Made by a program: the position numbers and the translations under genes. Under the pieces are notes generated by a model. It was not told the DNA's origin. It was given only the letters and a program-made list of their open reading frames with translations, and searched no databases. A stretch of DNA of 64,000 bases from an uncultured Lachnospiraceae bacterium (GTDB taxonomy: Bacteria > Bacillota > Clostridia > Lachnospirales > Lachnospiraceae): contig CATKXY010000001.1 in assembly GCA_949840915.1 (NCBI GenBank), positions 1 to 64,000 of the forward strand. Reading direction: 5' to 3'. Of the stretch, positions 1-7,076 are shown one piece after another. The stretch's first letter is position 1. Every line of letters starts with the position of its first letter.

Positions 1-53
1 TAAGTAACCGGGGGAAGAGCGAAGGTTTTTCCACGGCTGCAGAGCAGCGATTT

Positions 54-125
54 TCCTCGATAGCTCAATGGTAGAGCACTCGGCTGTTAACCGAGTTGTT
101 GTAGGTTCGAGCCCTACTCGGGGAG
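54..125 (+). tRNA. tRNA-Asn (GTT)
   Basis: Full cloverleaf. The 7-bp acceptor stem (54-60 with 118-124) contains one G-T pair. The anticodon stem CTCGG/CCGAG carries loop CTGTTAA, anticodon GTT. The T-arm GGTTCGAGCC is standard and no CCA is encoded. It is the first of five closely packed tRNAs. A 60-nt near-copy of its 3' part recurs at 34306-34365. Confidence 0.97.
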
Positions 126-130
126 CTTCT

Positions 131-202
131 GGCTCCATGGTCAAGCGGTTAAGACATCGCCCTTTCACGGCGGTAACACGGGTTCGATTCCCGTTGGAGT
201 CA
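131..202 (+). tRNA. tRNA-Glu (TTC)
   Basis: Cloverleaf with acceptor stem 131-137 paired to 195-201 and anticodon loop CTTTCAC, anticodon TTC. The T-loop is GGTTCGATTCC. It follows tRNA-Asn by 5 nt, so the two are presumably co-transcribed. CCA is not encoded. Confidence 0.97.
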
Positions 203-221
203 TTGTCCCAAAAGGGTTTAC

Positions 222-295
222 GGACCTTTAGCTCAGTTGGTTAGAGCAACCGGCTCATAACCGGTCGGTCCTGGGTTCGAGTCCCCGAAGGTCCA
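222..295 (+). tRNA. tRNA-Met (CAT)
   Basis: Perfect acceptor stem GGACCTT/AAGGTCC and anticodon loop CTCATAA, anticodon CAT. The body resembles clostridial elongator tRNA-Met. A CAT anticodon could also be a lysidine-modified tRNA-Ile2, which sequence reading alone does not exclude. It lacks the three G-C pairs of the initiator anticodon stem. Confidence 0.93.
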
Positions 296-327
296 TTTTT
301 TCCGTAAAGTAATTGCATAAGTATTAT

Positions 328-401
328 GGCCCAGTGGCTCAGTTGGTTAGAGCGTCGCCCTGTCACGGCGAAGGTCGTCGGTTCGAGTCCGATCTGGGTC
401 G
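328..401 (+). tRNA. tRNA-Asp (GTC)
   Basis: Cloverleaf with acceptor stem GGCCCAG paired to CTGGGTC, anticodon stem CGCC/GGCG and loop CTGTCAC, anticodon GTC. The T-arm is normal, the discriminator is G401 and no CCA is encoded. Confidence 0.97.
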
Positions 402-428
402 TAGAAGATGTATTATCATACATCTTTA

Positions 429-501
429 GGGGTCTTAGCTCAGCTGGGAGAGCATCTGCCTTACAAGCAGAGGGTCATAGGTTCGAGCCCTATAGGCCCC
501 A
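429..501 (+). tRNA. tRNA-Val (TAC)
   Basis: Cloverleaf with acceptor GGGGTCT/AGGCCCC and anticodon stem TCTGC/GCAGA, loop CTTACAA, anticodon TAC. Last of the 5-tRNA group. A T-rich stretch follows immediately and the next promoter starts at 529. Confidence 0.97.
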
Positions 502-528
502 TTTTTTTGTGTTTAAATTTGTGTAAGG

Positions 529-558
529 TTGACAACGGAGTGTCAATTAAGATATACT
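529..558 (+). promoter_or_regulatory. sigma-A promoter for the 591 gene
   Basis: TTGACA (529-534), 18-bp spacer, TATACT (553-558), about 30 bp upstream of the ATG at 591. Confidence 0.8.
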
Positions 559-590
559 AAATATGTCATTATTCATAAGGAGGATGGGAG

Positions 591-1016
591 ATGGAGAAAG
601 GCAAATTTGGAATCAGAATGTGTTTCTACACGGCATTGGCATTTATTCTGGCCTATCTGGGATATTCCACGATATTGTTCCTGCTTGCAGGTGTTGTAAT
701 CTTTATTGAGAAGAATGAATGGGCGGGCAGACAGATTATACAGGCAATCTGTCTGTGTTTTGTGAGCAGTGTGGTGCACACGCTGCTGAATATGGTTGAT
801 CTGATTTCCCGTATTCCCATGCTTGGTGGAATGTGGTATATAGGAACCAGTCTGGTAGAGACATTGTTGAGTGTTTTAGTACTTGTATTTTGTATAGTTG
901 GCTTCCTGAATAATATTAAGGGTAAAGAAGCCAATATCATAGGCGCGTCCAAGCTGGCTGACTGGGCATATGACATAGTGCGTTCAGACGGAAAGAATCA
1001 GAGCGGGAATGTGTAA
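591..1016 (+). CDS. small integral membrane protein, unknown function
   Basis: 141 residues. I do not recognise the family. The protein is mostly hydrophobic: apparent membrane segments lie near residues 10-40, 50-70 and 85-107, followed by a polar C-terminal tail of about 30 residues that is probably cytoplasmic. The start is secure, because an AAGGAGG ribosome site sits just upstream of the ATG and a good promoter (529-558) precedes it. The next gene has its own promoter at 1024-1052, so this looks monocistronic. Nothing in the sequence indicates a substrate or enzymatic motif. Confidence 0.8.
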   Translation: MEKGKFGIRMCFYTALAFILAYLGYSTILFLLAGVVIFIEKNEWAGRQIIQAICLCFVSSVVHTLLNMVDLISRIPMLGGMWYIGTSLVETLLSVLVLVFCIVGFLNNIKGKEANIIGASKLADWAYDIVRSDGKNQSGNV

Positions 1017-1023
1017 GCATCTC

Positions 1024-1052
1024 TTGACATGGATTTTAAAGCTCGTTATACT
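1024..1052 (+). promoter_or_regulatory. sigma-A promoter for the cheX-cheY pair
   Basis: TTGACA (1024-1029), 17-bp spacer, TATACT (1047-1052). It lies directly after the stop of the 591 gene and about 58 bp before the ATG at 1110. Confidence 0.8.
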
Positions 1053-1109
1053 GATGGTATAGCAATACGCAAGTGTCGCATTTTGGGTGTGGGGGACTGG
1101 AGATAGAAT

Positions 1110-1973
1110 ATGGTAGAGCATATATTGGGGAACTATCTGGTGGATGTAGGGAAAATTACAAAGGAGCAGCTTGATTTGCTGATTGAAAAGCAGGATTCCG
1201 TGCGGATTAAGCTGGGACTTCTCGCCGTGACAGAAGGCATGATGACGGTCACGCAGGCTGAGGAAGTAAATATTCTGCAGGCTGTGCGGGATATGCGTTT
1301 TGGTGATATTGCCGTGGAGGAGGGATATCTGACTCAGGAACAGGTGGAAAAGCTGATAAAGAAGCAGGGTGATGCCTATCTGATGTTTATTCAGAATCTT
1401 CTGGATGAGGATATGCTGACCATGGAGGACTGGGACTGGCTGCTGGAGGATTTTAAGCGGGTCAATAATTACAGTAATACGGATATGGAGGCGATCAAGA
1501 GCAACGATGTGGAGCGGATCATACCGCTGCTTTTGCCTGAGGCAGCCCAGGTATACCGACCGCTGATAGAGACTTTGATCCGCACTATGATCCGGCTGGT
1601 TGACCGGAATGTCTATCTGGGCAAGGCTGTGATGGGAGACGTTTTTCCGGCAGAGGATCTGGCGATCCAGAGAATGGAGGGTGCAAAGGGTATCGTCGAT
1701 TGTCTGGCAGAACGAAACGGGGGACTGTTGAAGGTCTGCAGTATCTTTGGACAGGAGAATTTTTCCAGACTGGATCTGGATGCGTTGGATGCTGCAGGAG
1801 AGCTGCTCAACTGTGCCAACGGGATGTATGTGTCAGAGCTCAGTCGGAAGGGATTGTTTTTGGAGTTGATGCCTCCGGAGTATACTGGCAGAGACCATAT
1901 ATCTGATATATGCAGAATTCCTATTTTTATAGGGAACGCTGGTTTGTATTTTGCAGTCGGAAGGTTGAAATAA
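1110..1973 (+). CDS. CheX-like chemotaxis/phosphatase-family protein
   Basis: 287 residues in two parts. The first ~100 residues contain two helical repeats beginning with LGNYLVDVGKITKEQ-like and GDIAVEEGYLTQEQ-like stretches, resembling the small N-terminal domain of MshE/GspE-type proteins. The C-terminal ~150 residues resemble CheX/CheC-type CheY-P phosphatase folds (ELLNCANGMYVSEL, ending in a hydrophobic beta-hairpin). The gene directly downstream, 13 bp away, is a CheY-like receiver, which fits a phosphatase/receiver pair. CheX proteins normally carry an E-x3-N catalytic motif; ELLNCAN is the best candidate, but I cannot confirm that the geometry is kept. No flagellar or other che genes are in the window. 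Function is inferred from family and context. Confidence 0.7.
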   Translation: MVEHILGNYLVDVGKITKEQLDLLIEKQDSVRIKLGLLAVTEGMMTVTQAEEVNILQAVRDMRFGDIAVEEGYLTQEQVEKLIKKQGDAYLMFIQNLLDEDMLTMEDWDWLLEDFKRVNNYSNTDMEAIKSNDVERIIPLLLPEAAQVYRPLIETLIRTMIRLVDRNVYLGKAVMGDVFPAEDLAIQRMEGAKGIVDCLAERNGGLLKVCSIFGQENFSRLDLDALDAAGELLNCANGMYVSELSRKGLFLELMPPEYTGRDHISDICRIPIFIGNAGLYFAVGRLK

Positions 1974-1986
1974 GGGGGAGACGGCG

Positions 1987-2343
1987 ATGGCAGACATTAT
2001 GATCGTAGATGATTCGAGAACATCCAGAAGAATTTTGCGTGAAATCTTAGAGCGCAATGGACACTCAGTGGTGGCCGAGGCAATAAACGGTGAGGACGGC
2101 TATTTAAAGTACAAGGAGCTGAACCCTGATGTTGTTACAATGGATATCACCATGCCCCATATGGATGGAGTGGAATGCTTAAGCCTGATCAAAAAAGTCA
2201 ATCCGGAGGCCAAGGTGCTTATGATTACGGCGGCAGGACAGAAGGAGAAGATGCTGGAGTCTATTAAGCGCGGAGCAGAAGAGTTTATTGTTAAGCCGTT
2301 CAACGAAGCAGAGATACTGGCAGCGCTGGAGCGCCTTCACTGA
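1987..2343 (+). CDS. CheY-like single-domain response regulator
   Basis: 118 residues, a stand-alone receiver domain of normal length with no output domain. The acidic pocket D8-D9, the phosphoacceptor D53 (VTMDITMP), T81 and K103 (IVKPF) are all present, so it should be phosphorylatable. It starts 13 bp after the CheX-like gene, with GGGGGAGACGGCG upstream of the ATG. Likely a signalling shuttle acting with the upstream protein. The partner histidine kinase is not in the window. Confidence 0.92.
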   Translation: MADIMIVDDSRTSRRILREILERNGHSVVAEAINGEDGYLKYKELNPDVVTMDITMPHMDGVECLSLIKKVNPEAKVLMITAAGQKEKMLESIKRGAEEFIVKPFNEAEILAALERLH

Positions 2344-2405
2344 CAGGGATAATAGAAAAAACAAACAGATATATAAGACATATATAGAGAGAACAATAAT
2401 GAAGA

Positions 2406-2437
2406 AAACGGATTCCTGCTATTTCAGGAATCCGTTT
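2406..2437. terminator. bidirectional terminator overlapping the sufB/D-like 3' end
   Basis: Perfect 13-bp stem: AAACGGATTCCTG (2406-2418) pairs with CAGGAATCCGTTT (2425-2437), loop 2419-2424. The minus-strand stop codon occupies 2419-2421, so the last codons of that gene form one arm. It serves the convergent cheY and suf units. Confidence 0.75.
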
Positions 2438-3336
2438 ACTATTTGTGCTTCGGCTTCAGCCTCTGTGAGCCCCAGAGTCATCAGCTTGGTTATCTGTTCG
2501 CCTGCTATTTTGCCGATGGCGGCCTCGTGTATCAAAGCCGCGTCAAGATGATTGGCTGTTATTTCAGGAACTGCACTGATTTTGGCACGATCCATTATGA
2601 TGGCGTCACATTCCGAGTGGCCTGCGCAGCGCTGGTTGCCGTTAATGACCGCGAGGAAGAGCTGTTTGGAGTCATCCTTGGCCACGGCTCTGGAAATCAG
2701 GTTTGCGCTGGAATCGGCACCGTTTAGATCAACCCGGAAAGAGGATTCGGCATACTGGCTTCCGTGGGTCATCAGACGTTCCGTGATTACGAGTTTGGCC
2801 CCCTCCTCCAATGTGGCTGCAGTGGAGCGTACTGTGGAGTCAACACCGCGGATCTGTACGGTCTCCATCTCCATAAAGCTGTTGGGACCCAGCTCTACCA
2901 CGGTCTTGGGATTCATGATACGTTCCCCTTTTCCGTCGCCGCTGCCGTAATGCTTCTCAACATATTTTACATGGCTGTTTTGGCCGACATAGAAGGTGTG
3001 GATGCCGTCATGGCGGCTTTCGCTGTCTCCGCTGTTGTGGATGCCGCAGCCGGCAATGATCGTCACATCGCAGTCGTCACCGATATGAAAGTCATTGTAG
3101 ACCATCTCGGTCAGGCCGCTCTGGCTCAGGATCACAGGGATGTGTACGCTTTCTTTTTTGGTACCCGGCCGGATCAGGATATCGATGCCCTGCTTATCCG
3201 GTTTCGTCACAATATCAATATTGGCAGTGGTATTCCGCTCGATACTGGCGCCGTTTGCGCGGATATTATAGGCGCCTGCCGGTATTTCATGGAGGCCGGC
3301 CACCTGCTCCAATAAATTTTTCTGTATTTCGTCCAT
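2419..3336 (-). CDS. SUF system FeS assembly protein, SufB/SufD family (short form)
   Basis: About 305 residues of the SufBD beta-helix core, clearly shorter than typical SufB (about 465). It forms the scaffold on which Fe-S clusters are built together with SufC. Visible family features include the VVELGPNSFMEME stretch, the AVAKDDSKQ segment, the GHSECDAII region and the conserved C-terminal EAAIGKIAGEQITKL, with the family glutamate in HEAAIGK. An upstream ATG at 3354 overlaps the sufC stop (ATGA), but the GAGGAG ribosome site is properly spaced only for the ATG at 3336, so I choose that one. It is paired only with sufC; sufS, sufU and sufD are absent. This matches the minimal two-gene SufBC-type arrangement known from anaerobes. 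Confidence 0.88.
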   Translation of the reverse strand: MDEIQKNLLEQVAGLHEIPAGAYNIRANGASIERNTTANIDIVTKPDKQGIDILIRPGTKKESVHIPVILSQSGLTEMVYNDFHIGDDCDVTIIAGCGIHNSGDSESRHDGIHTFYVGQNSHVKYVEKHYGSGDGKGERIMNPKTVVELGPNSFMEMETVQIRGVDSTVRSTAATLEEGAKLVITERLMTHGSQYAESSFRVDLNGADSSANLISRAVAKDDSKQLFLAVINGNQRCAGHSECDAIIMDRAKISAVPEITANHLDAALIHEAAIGKIAGEQITKLMTLGLTEAEAEAQIVNGFLK

Positions 3337-3350
3337 AATTGTTTCTCTCC

Positions 3351-4088
3351 TCATTGATAAAATTTACAGCTTCCCGTACCCTCCAGAAGCTCCGGGAGAA
3401 TTTCGGCCTTGGTGCCTCTGGCCTTCACAGAACCGTTTGCAATCACTACAATTTCGTCTGCTATATTAAGAATACGTTCCTGGTGGGAAATGATCACCAG
3501 GGAATTGGAGCTGGTTTCATGGAGCTCTTCAAATACCTTGATCAGATTGTTGAAGCTCCAGAGGTCAATTCCTGCTTCCGGCTCGTCAAAGACTGAAAGA
3601 GGGGTGTTGCGGGCGATAATGGTGGCTATCTCAATGCGCTTCAGTTCGCCGCCCGAGAGACTGGCGTCCACGTCGCGGTTAATGTAGTCACGGGCGCATA
3701 GACCGACCTTGGACAGATACTCGCAGGCTTCCCCGGCGCTGAGCTTTTTGTCCGTTCCGGCGGAAAGGGTGATCAGATCCTTGACTTTAATGCCCTTAAA
3801 GCGTACCGGCTGCTGAAAAGCAAAGCTGATACCCAGATTAGCCCGTTCCGTGATACTCATTTCGGTGATGTCTGTGCCGTTCCAGACAATGCGGCCGGAG
3901 GTGGGACGCTCGATGCCCATAATCAGTTTGGCGAGCGTGGACTTACCTCCGCCGTTAGGTCCGGTGATGGCGGTAAACGTATGATCATGCAGAGTCAGAT
4001 TAATGTCCTTGATGATCTCTTTGAAATTCTCTCTTGATTCAGCATCCTCATCGGATACCTGAAAGGAGAGATTTTGCAGTTCCAGCAT
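3351..4088 (-). CDS. sufC: SufC, Fe-S cluster assembly ABC ATPase
   Basis: 245 residues, full length. Walker A GPNGGGKST at 43-51, Q-loop FQQP near 91, ABC signature LSGGE at 144-148, Walker B SVFDEP ending in the catalytic glutamate at 165-170, and a switch histidine in SHQ near 202. SufC hydrolyses ATP in the cytosol to drive the SufB-type scaffold encoded by the next gene, whose upstream ATG overlaps this stop. The likely promoter has a TATACT -10 (minus strand, 4174 to 4169) without a clear -35 box. An iron- or redox-responsive operator might be expected but I could not identify one. Confidence 0.95.
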   Translation of the reverse strand: MLELQNLSFQVSDEDAESRENFKEIIKDINLTLHDHTFTAITGPNGGGKSTLAKLIMGIERPTSGRIVWNGTDITEMSITERANLGISFAFQQPVRFKGIKVKDLITLSAGTDKKLSAGEACEYLSKVGLCARDYINRDVDASLSGGELKRIEIATIIARNTPLSVFDEPEAGIDLWSFNNLIKVFEELHETSSNSLVIISHQERILNIADEIVVIANGSVKARGTKAEILPELLEGTGSCKFYQ

Positions 4089-4217
4089 TTTACTTCCTCC
4101 CTACAATAATGCCGCAGCCGGCAGAATACTTCTTATAAAAGAATATTTATAATAAATCCTACCTAATAAGTATAGCATAAAAAGAGAAAAAAACCATACT
4201 ATTTTTGAAATAATCCC

Positions 4218-4246
4218 TTGACTTTTATCTCCAGAACGGGTAGAAT
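4218..4246 (+). promoter_or_regulatory. promoter for tRNA-Arg
   Basis: TTGACT (4218-4223), 17-bp spacer, TAGAAT (4241-4246), 30 bp ahead of the tRNA 5' end. Confidence 0.75.
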
Positions 4247-4276
4247 ATAATTCGTTGCAGATACTATTGCGGCAAT

Positions 4277-4350
4277 GTGCGCTTAGCTCAGCTGGATAGA
4301 GCGTTTGGCTACGGACCAAAAGGTCGGGGGTTCGAATCCTCTAGCGCACG
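4277..4350 (+). tRNA. tRNA-Arg (ACG)
   Basis: Perfect acceptor GTGCGCT/AGCGCAC. Anticodon stem TTTGG/CCAAA with loop CTACGGA, anticodon ACG (wobble A, so tadA editing to inosine is expected). Single tRNA with its own promoter and terminator. Confidence 0.97.
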
Positions 4351-4395
4351 TTTTGATACGCCGGCATATGGCTAATGTGCTTACAGGCGTCAGTG

Positions 4396-4425
4396 AAAGC
4401 TCTGTGGATTTTATCCCGGGGCTTT
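4396..4425 (+). terminator. rho-independent terminator after tRNA-Arg
   Basis: AAAGCTC (4396-4402) pairs with GGGCTTT (4418-4424), including one G-T pair, and a T-run follows. Confidence 0.6.
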
Positions 4426-4488
4426 TTGTGTTTGCTTAATTGATCCAATCGTTTATAAAAAGTTTATAAATCCTTTGATTTAATATTA

Positions 4489-4517
4489 TTTACTGGGGAA
4501 GTACTGCGTGATAGAAT
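4489..4517 (+). promoter_or_regulatory. promoter for the 4542-5443 operon
   Basis: TTTACT (4489-4494), 17-bp spacer, TAGAAT (4512-4517), 24 bp before the ATG. Confidence 0.6.
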
Positions 4518-4541
4518 AGTACCTAAACGGGGGAAACTTTA

Positions 4542-4931
4542 ATGAACGGAATTGTTTATGACGCGAGGAGGATCCGGGCCTATGAGGGCCTGCTGACACT
4601 GGGAGAGTACGCCGGTAAGACTGTCGGCTGGCTTGACGGTCTCTGGAAGGAAATTGTGATGGACAGCGCATTGCTGCGGGAGTTTATGTACTATTTGGAT
4701 CATCACTGTTTTCTGGACGAACTGCAGTGTGAGGGATATACCATGACGGATCTCTATGTGTGGCAGATGGACCGCTATAATCTTGTGCGGGAAATCGGCA
4801 AGAACACTGAGAGTTGTAACAAGGAAGCTATGGTTCTGAATGCGTTTTATACAATGTATCTTATGCAGAGAGACCCGGCCGGCTATGTCAGACGCCTTAC
4901 GTCGGGAGAAGGAATGGATCAGTTGCAATGA
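4542..4931 (+). CDS. conserved-looking cytoplasmic protein, unknown function
   Basis: 129 residues and no family I recognise. It is soluble, rich in aromatic and acidic residues, probably all-helical, and has no signal peptide or membrane segment. The start follows a GGGGGAAAC site closely behind a plausible promoter. The stop overlaps the next ATG (AATGA), so it is translationally coupled to the HAAS-domain membrane protein. Tight coupling suggests they act together, perhaps as a cytoplasmic partner of that protein. This is inference from position only. Confidence 0.7.
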   Translation: MNGIVYDARRIRAYEGLLTLGEYAGKTVGWLDGLWKEIVMDSALLREFMYYLDHHCFLDELQCEGYTMTDLYVWQMDRYNLVREIGKNTESCNKEAMVLNAFYTMYLMQRDPAGYVRRLTSGEGMDQLQ

Positions 4932-5443
4932 ATAAACAGGAGTTTATCGAAAGACTGAGGACTGCTTTAAACGGCAGGATCCCCGTATCTGAAGTGGAAG
5001 AAACGGTCAATTATTATCAGGACTATATCAATATGGAGATGCGCAAGGGCAGGAGTCAGGACGAAGTGCTGGAGACTCTGGGTGATCCCCGCCTGATCGC
5101 ACGCACCATCATACAGACCAACGGAACTCCGGATACAGATAACAGGACACAGAGCGGCGGATATCAGGAGCCGCACTATCATAGGGATGCATATCAGGAC
5201 GGCGGCTACCAGGGCAGAGGCTATCACAGGACTGCATATCAGGGGAACAGCAGCCGGAATGACACCCGCTCTTCACACAGTGTCGTCCGCATTCCCGGTT
5301 GGCTGTTGACGATTCTGATCATGCTGGTTACGATTCTGATCATTGGTATCGTCTTTTCGGTACTGTCCTTTTTGGCACCGCTGATAATAGTGATGATGGC
5401 AGTGATCCTGATGGTCAAACTGTTTCGGGACTGGCTGAACTGA
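4928..5443 (+). CDS. HAAS/DUF1700-type membrane protein with Tyr/Gln/Gly repeat linker
   Basis: 171 residues. Residues 1-60 form the helical HAAS-like domain (MNKQEFIERLRTAL, YYQDYI, TLGDPRLIA), known from DUF1700 proteins that often sit beside PadR regulators. Residues ~75-115 are a low-complexity linker with repeated aromatic-Gln-Gly units (GGYQ, DAYQ, GRGYH, TAYQG). Residues ~125-170 are a strongly hydrophobic stretch, probably one or two membrane spans. The gene overlaps its upstream partner by 4 nt. No PadR gene is next to it, unlike in many relatives. Role unknown; likely membrane-anchored. Confidence 0.8.
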   Translation: MNKQEFIERLRTALNGRIPVSEVEETVNYYQDYINMEMRKGRSQDEVLETLGDPRLIARTIIQTNGTPDTDNRTQSGGYQEPHYHRDAYQDGGYQGRGYHRTAYQGNSSRNDTRSSHSVVRIPGWLLTILIMLVTILIIGIVFSVLSFLAPLIIVMMAVILMVKLFRDWLN

Positions 5444-5543
5444 CAGAAATAATTGTTAAAAAATTCCAGATATCACAGGCATATTTTGAGAGACATTCAG
5501 ACATACTACTCCTGTAACTAACAACCAACAGGAGGGAAATGTT

Positions 5544-5708
5544 ATGTCCAACAATAACCAGAACTACAATAATGACAAGTTCAACAACAGCAACAACAGC
5601 TATGACAACAATCAGAACTGCAAGAACAGCCAGAACAACAACCAGAACAATAACCAGAAGAACAATCAGAACAACCAGAACAACAATCAGAAGAACAACA
5701 ACTTCTAA
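5544..5708 (+). CDS. 54-residue Asn/Gln-rich low-complexity protein
   Basis: Short ORF with an excellent ribosome site (AGGAGGG, 6 nt before the ATG) and its own terminator just after. I count 30 Asn and 8 Gln among 54 residues, built on an N-N-Q-N/K theme with a few Ser, Tyr, Asp and one Cys. It has no hydrophobic segment, so no signal peptide or membrane span. The composition is that of an intrinsically disordered, prion-like sequence. The frame is open from ATG to TAA, whereas the other frames give no plausible start with spacing. Function unknown. Composition alone could be chance expansion of an AAC repeat, but the strong translation signals favour a real gene. Confidence 0.6.
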   Translation: MSNNNQNYNNDKFNNSNNSYDNNQNCKNSQNNNQNNNQKNNQNNQNNNQKNNNF

Positions 5709-5734
5709 GGTTGCTTCGGAATCTGGAAAAGCGT

Positions 5735-5762
5735 AAAGGGACGCCGCAGGGCGCCCCTTTTG
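5735..5762 (+). terminator. rho-independent terminator
   Basis: Stem AAAGGG-A-CGCC with GGCG-C-CCCTTT (one mismatch), GCA loop region, and a TTTT end. It closes the Asn/Gln-rich ORF. Confidence 0.75.
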
Positions 5763-5853
5763 ACTTTCCTCGTACAGTGGGGACTTTACAGGAGCTTTCA
5801 AAACAGGTATACTTATAGACAAATTGGGAATCAGAACAGAAGGCGGATCAGGC

Positions 5854-7020
5854 ATGCGGAAATTTGAACTTATTGCACCCTGTCATTTTGGCATGGAAGC
5901 AGTCTTAAAAAGAGAAATCCAGGACTTGGGTTATGATGTGACACAGGTTGCGGATGGACGGGTGACTTTCTTTGGAGACGAGGAGGCCGTGTGTCGGGCC
6001 AATGTGTTTTTGCGGACAGCGGAGCGCATATTGATCCGGATTGGGAGCTTTCGCGCGGAGACTTTTGAGGAGCTTTTTCAGGGAACCAAAAGCCTACCCT
6101 GGGAGGAGTACATACCTGCGGACGGAAAATTCTGGGTGGCAAAGGCCGCCAGTGTCAAGTCTAAGCTCTTTAGCCCCTCCGACATTCAATCAATTATGAA
6201 GAAGGCCATGGTGGAACGCCTGAAAGAAATTTATCATGTAAACAGGTTTGCCGAGGACGGGGATTCGTTTCCGCTGCGTGTTTTTCTCATGAAGGATGAG
6301 GTGACGGTGGGCTTGGATACCACGGGAGAATCTCTGCATAAAAGAGGGTATCGTAAGCTCACGGCAAAAGCACCCATCGCGGAGAATCTGGCGGCGGCAC
6401 TGATCATGCTGACGCCGTGGAACGGCAGCCGGACTCTGGTGGATCCTTTCTGCGGCAGCGGGACCTTTCCCATAGAGGCCGCTATGATGGCCGCTAATAT
6501 GGCGCCGGGTATGAACAGGAGTTTTACTGCGGAGAGCTGGCATCATATTGTGGACAAGAGGAACTGGTATGATACGGTGGATGAGGCTCGTGAGCTGATG
6601 GATCTGCAGGTAGAGACGGATATACAGGGCTATGACGTGGATGAAAATATGGTGAGTATCGCAAGGGAGAACGCGAGGCTGGCCGGTGTGGATAAGCTGA
6701 TTCATTTCCAGCGCAGGGGAGTTGAACAGCTTAGTCATCCCAAGAAGTATGGTTTTCTCATTACGAATCCGCCTTATGGGGAACGTCTGCAGGAAAAGGC
6801 CGAGATGCCGGCGCTCTATCATGCGCTGGGAGAGCGGTTTCGGCTGCTGGATTCCTGGAGTATGTATCTGATCACGGCTTATGATCAGGCAGAGAAGGAT
6901 ATCGGGAGAAAAGCGGATAAGAACCGCAAGATCTATAACGGCATGATGAAAACCTATTACTATCAGTTTCTGGGACCTAAGCCGCCCCGGAAGCATGCGC
7001 CGAAGGAATCGGCAGAGTAA
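5854..7020 (+). CDS. THUMP-domain 23S rRNA N2-guanine methyltransferase, RlmL/YpsC family
   Basis: 388 residues. The N-terminal ferredoxin-like/THUMP RNA-binding part (about 1-155) is followed by a Rossmann SAM methyltransferase. The SAM loop is DPFCGSGTFPIEAA (about residue 200) and the catalytic motif NPPYGERL (about residue 310) is typical of N2-guanine methylation. Length matches Bacillus YpsC-type enzymes, which correspond to the N-terminal half of E. coli RlmKL. I prefer the ATG at 5854 with AGAAGGCGG upstream; a TTG at 5824 is in frame but lacks a ribosome site. The exact target nucleotide is inferred from family. Confidence 0.92.
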   Translation: MRKFELIAPCHFGMEAVLKREIQDLGYDVTQVADGRVTFFGDEEAVCRANVFLRTAERILIRIGSFRAETFEELFQGTKSLPWEEYIPADGKFWVAKAASVKSKLFSPSDIQSIMKKAMVERLKEIYHVNRFAEDGDSFPLRVFLMKDEVTVGLDTTGESLHKRGYRKLTAKAPIAENLAAALIMLTPWNGSRTLVDPFCGSGTFPIEAAMMAANMAPGMNRSFTAESWHHIVDKRNWYDTVDEARELMDLQVETDIQGYDVDENMVSIARENARLAGVDKLIHFQRRGVEQLSHPKKYGFLITNPPYGERLQEKAEMPALYHALGERFRLLDSWSMYLITAYDQAEKDIGRKADKNRKIYNGMMKTYYYQFLGPKPPRKHAPKESAE

Positions 7021-7076
7021 ATGCGGGTAGGACCGCAATAGATAATTCAGGTAAAGACGGAAGGGAGAGTCGGGAA

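Noticed and set aside
5415..5855. Minus-strand ORF with a Val/Leu/Ile-rich stretch that looks like a membrane protein
   Set aside because: It is the antisense reading of the AAC/CAG-rich Asn/Gln ORF, which automatically gives GTT and CTG codons.
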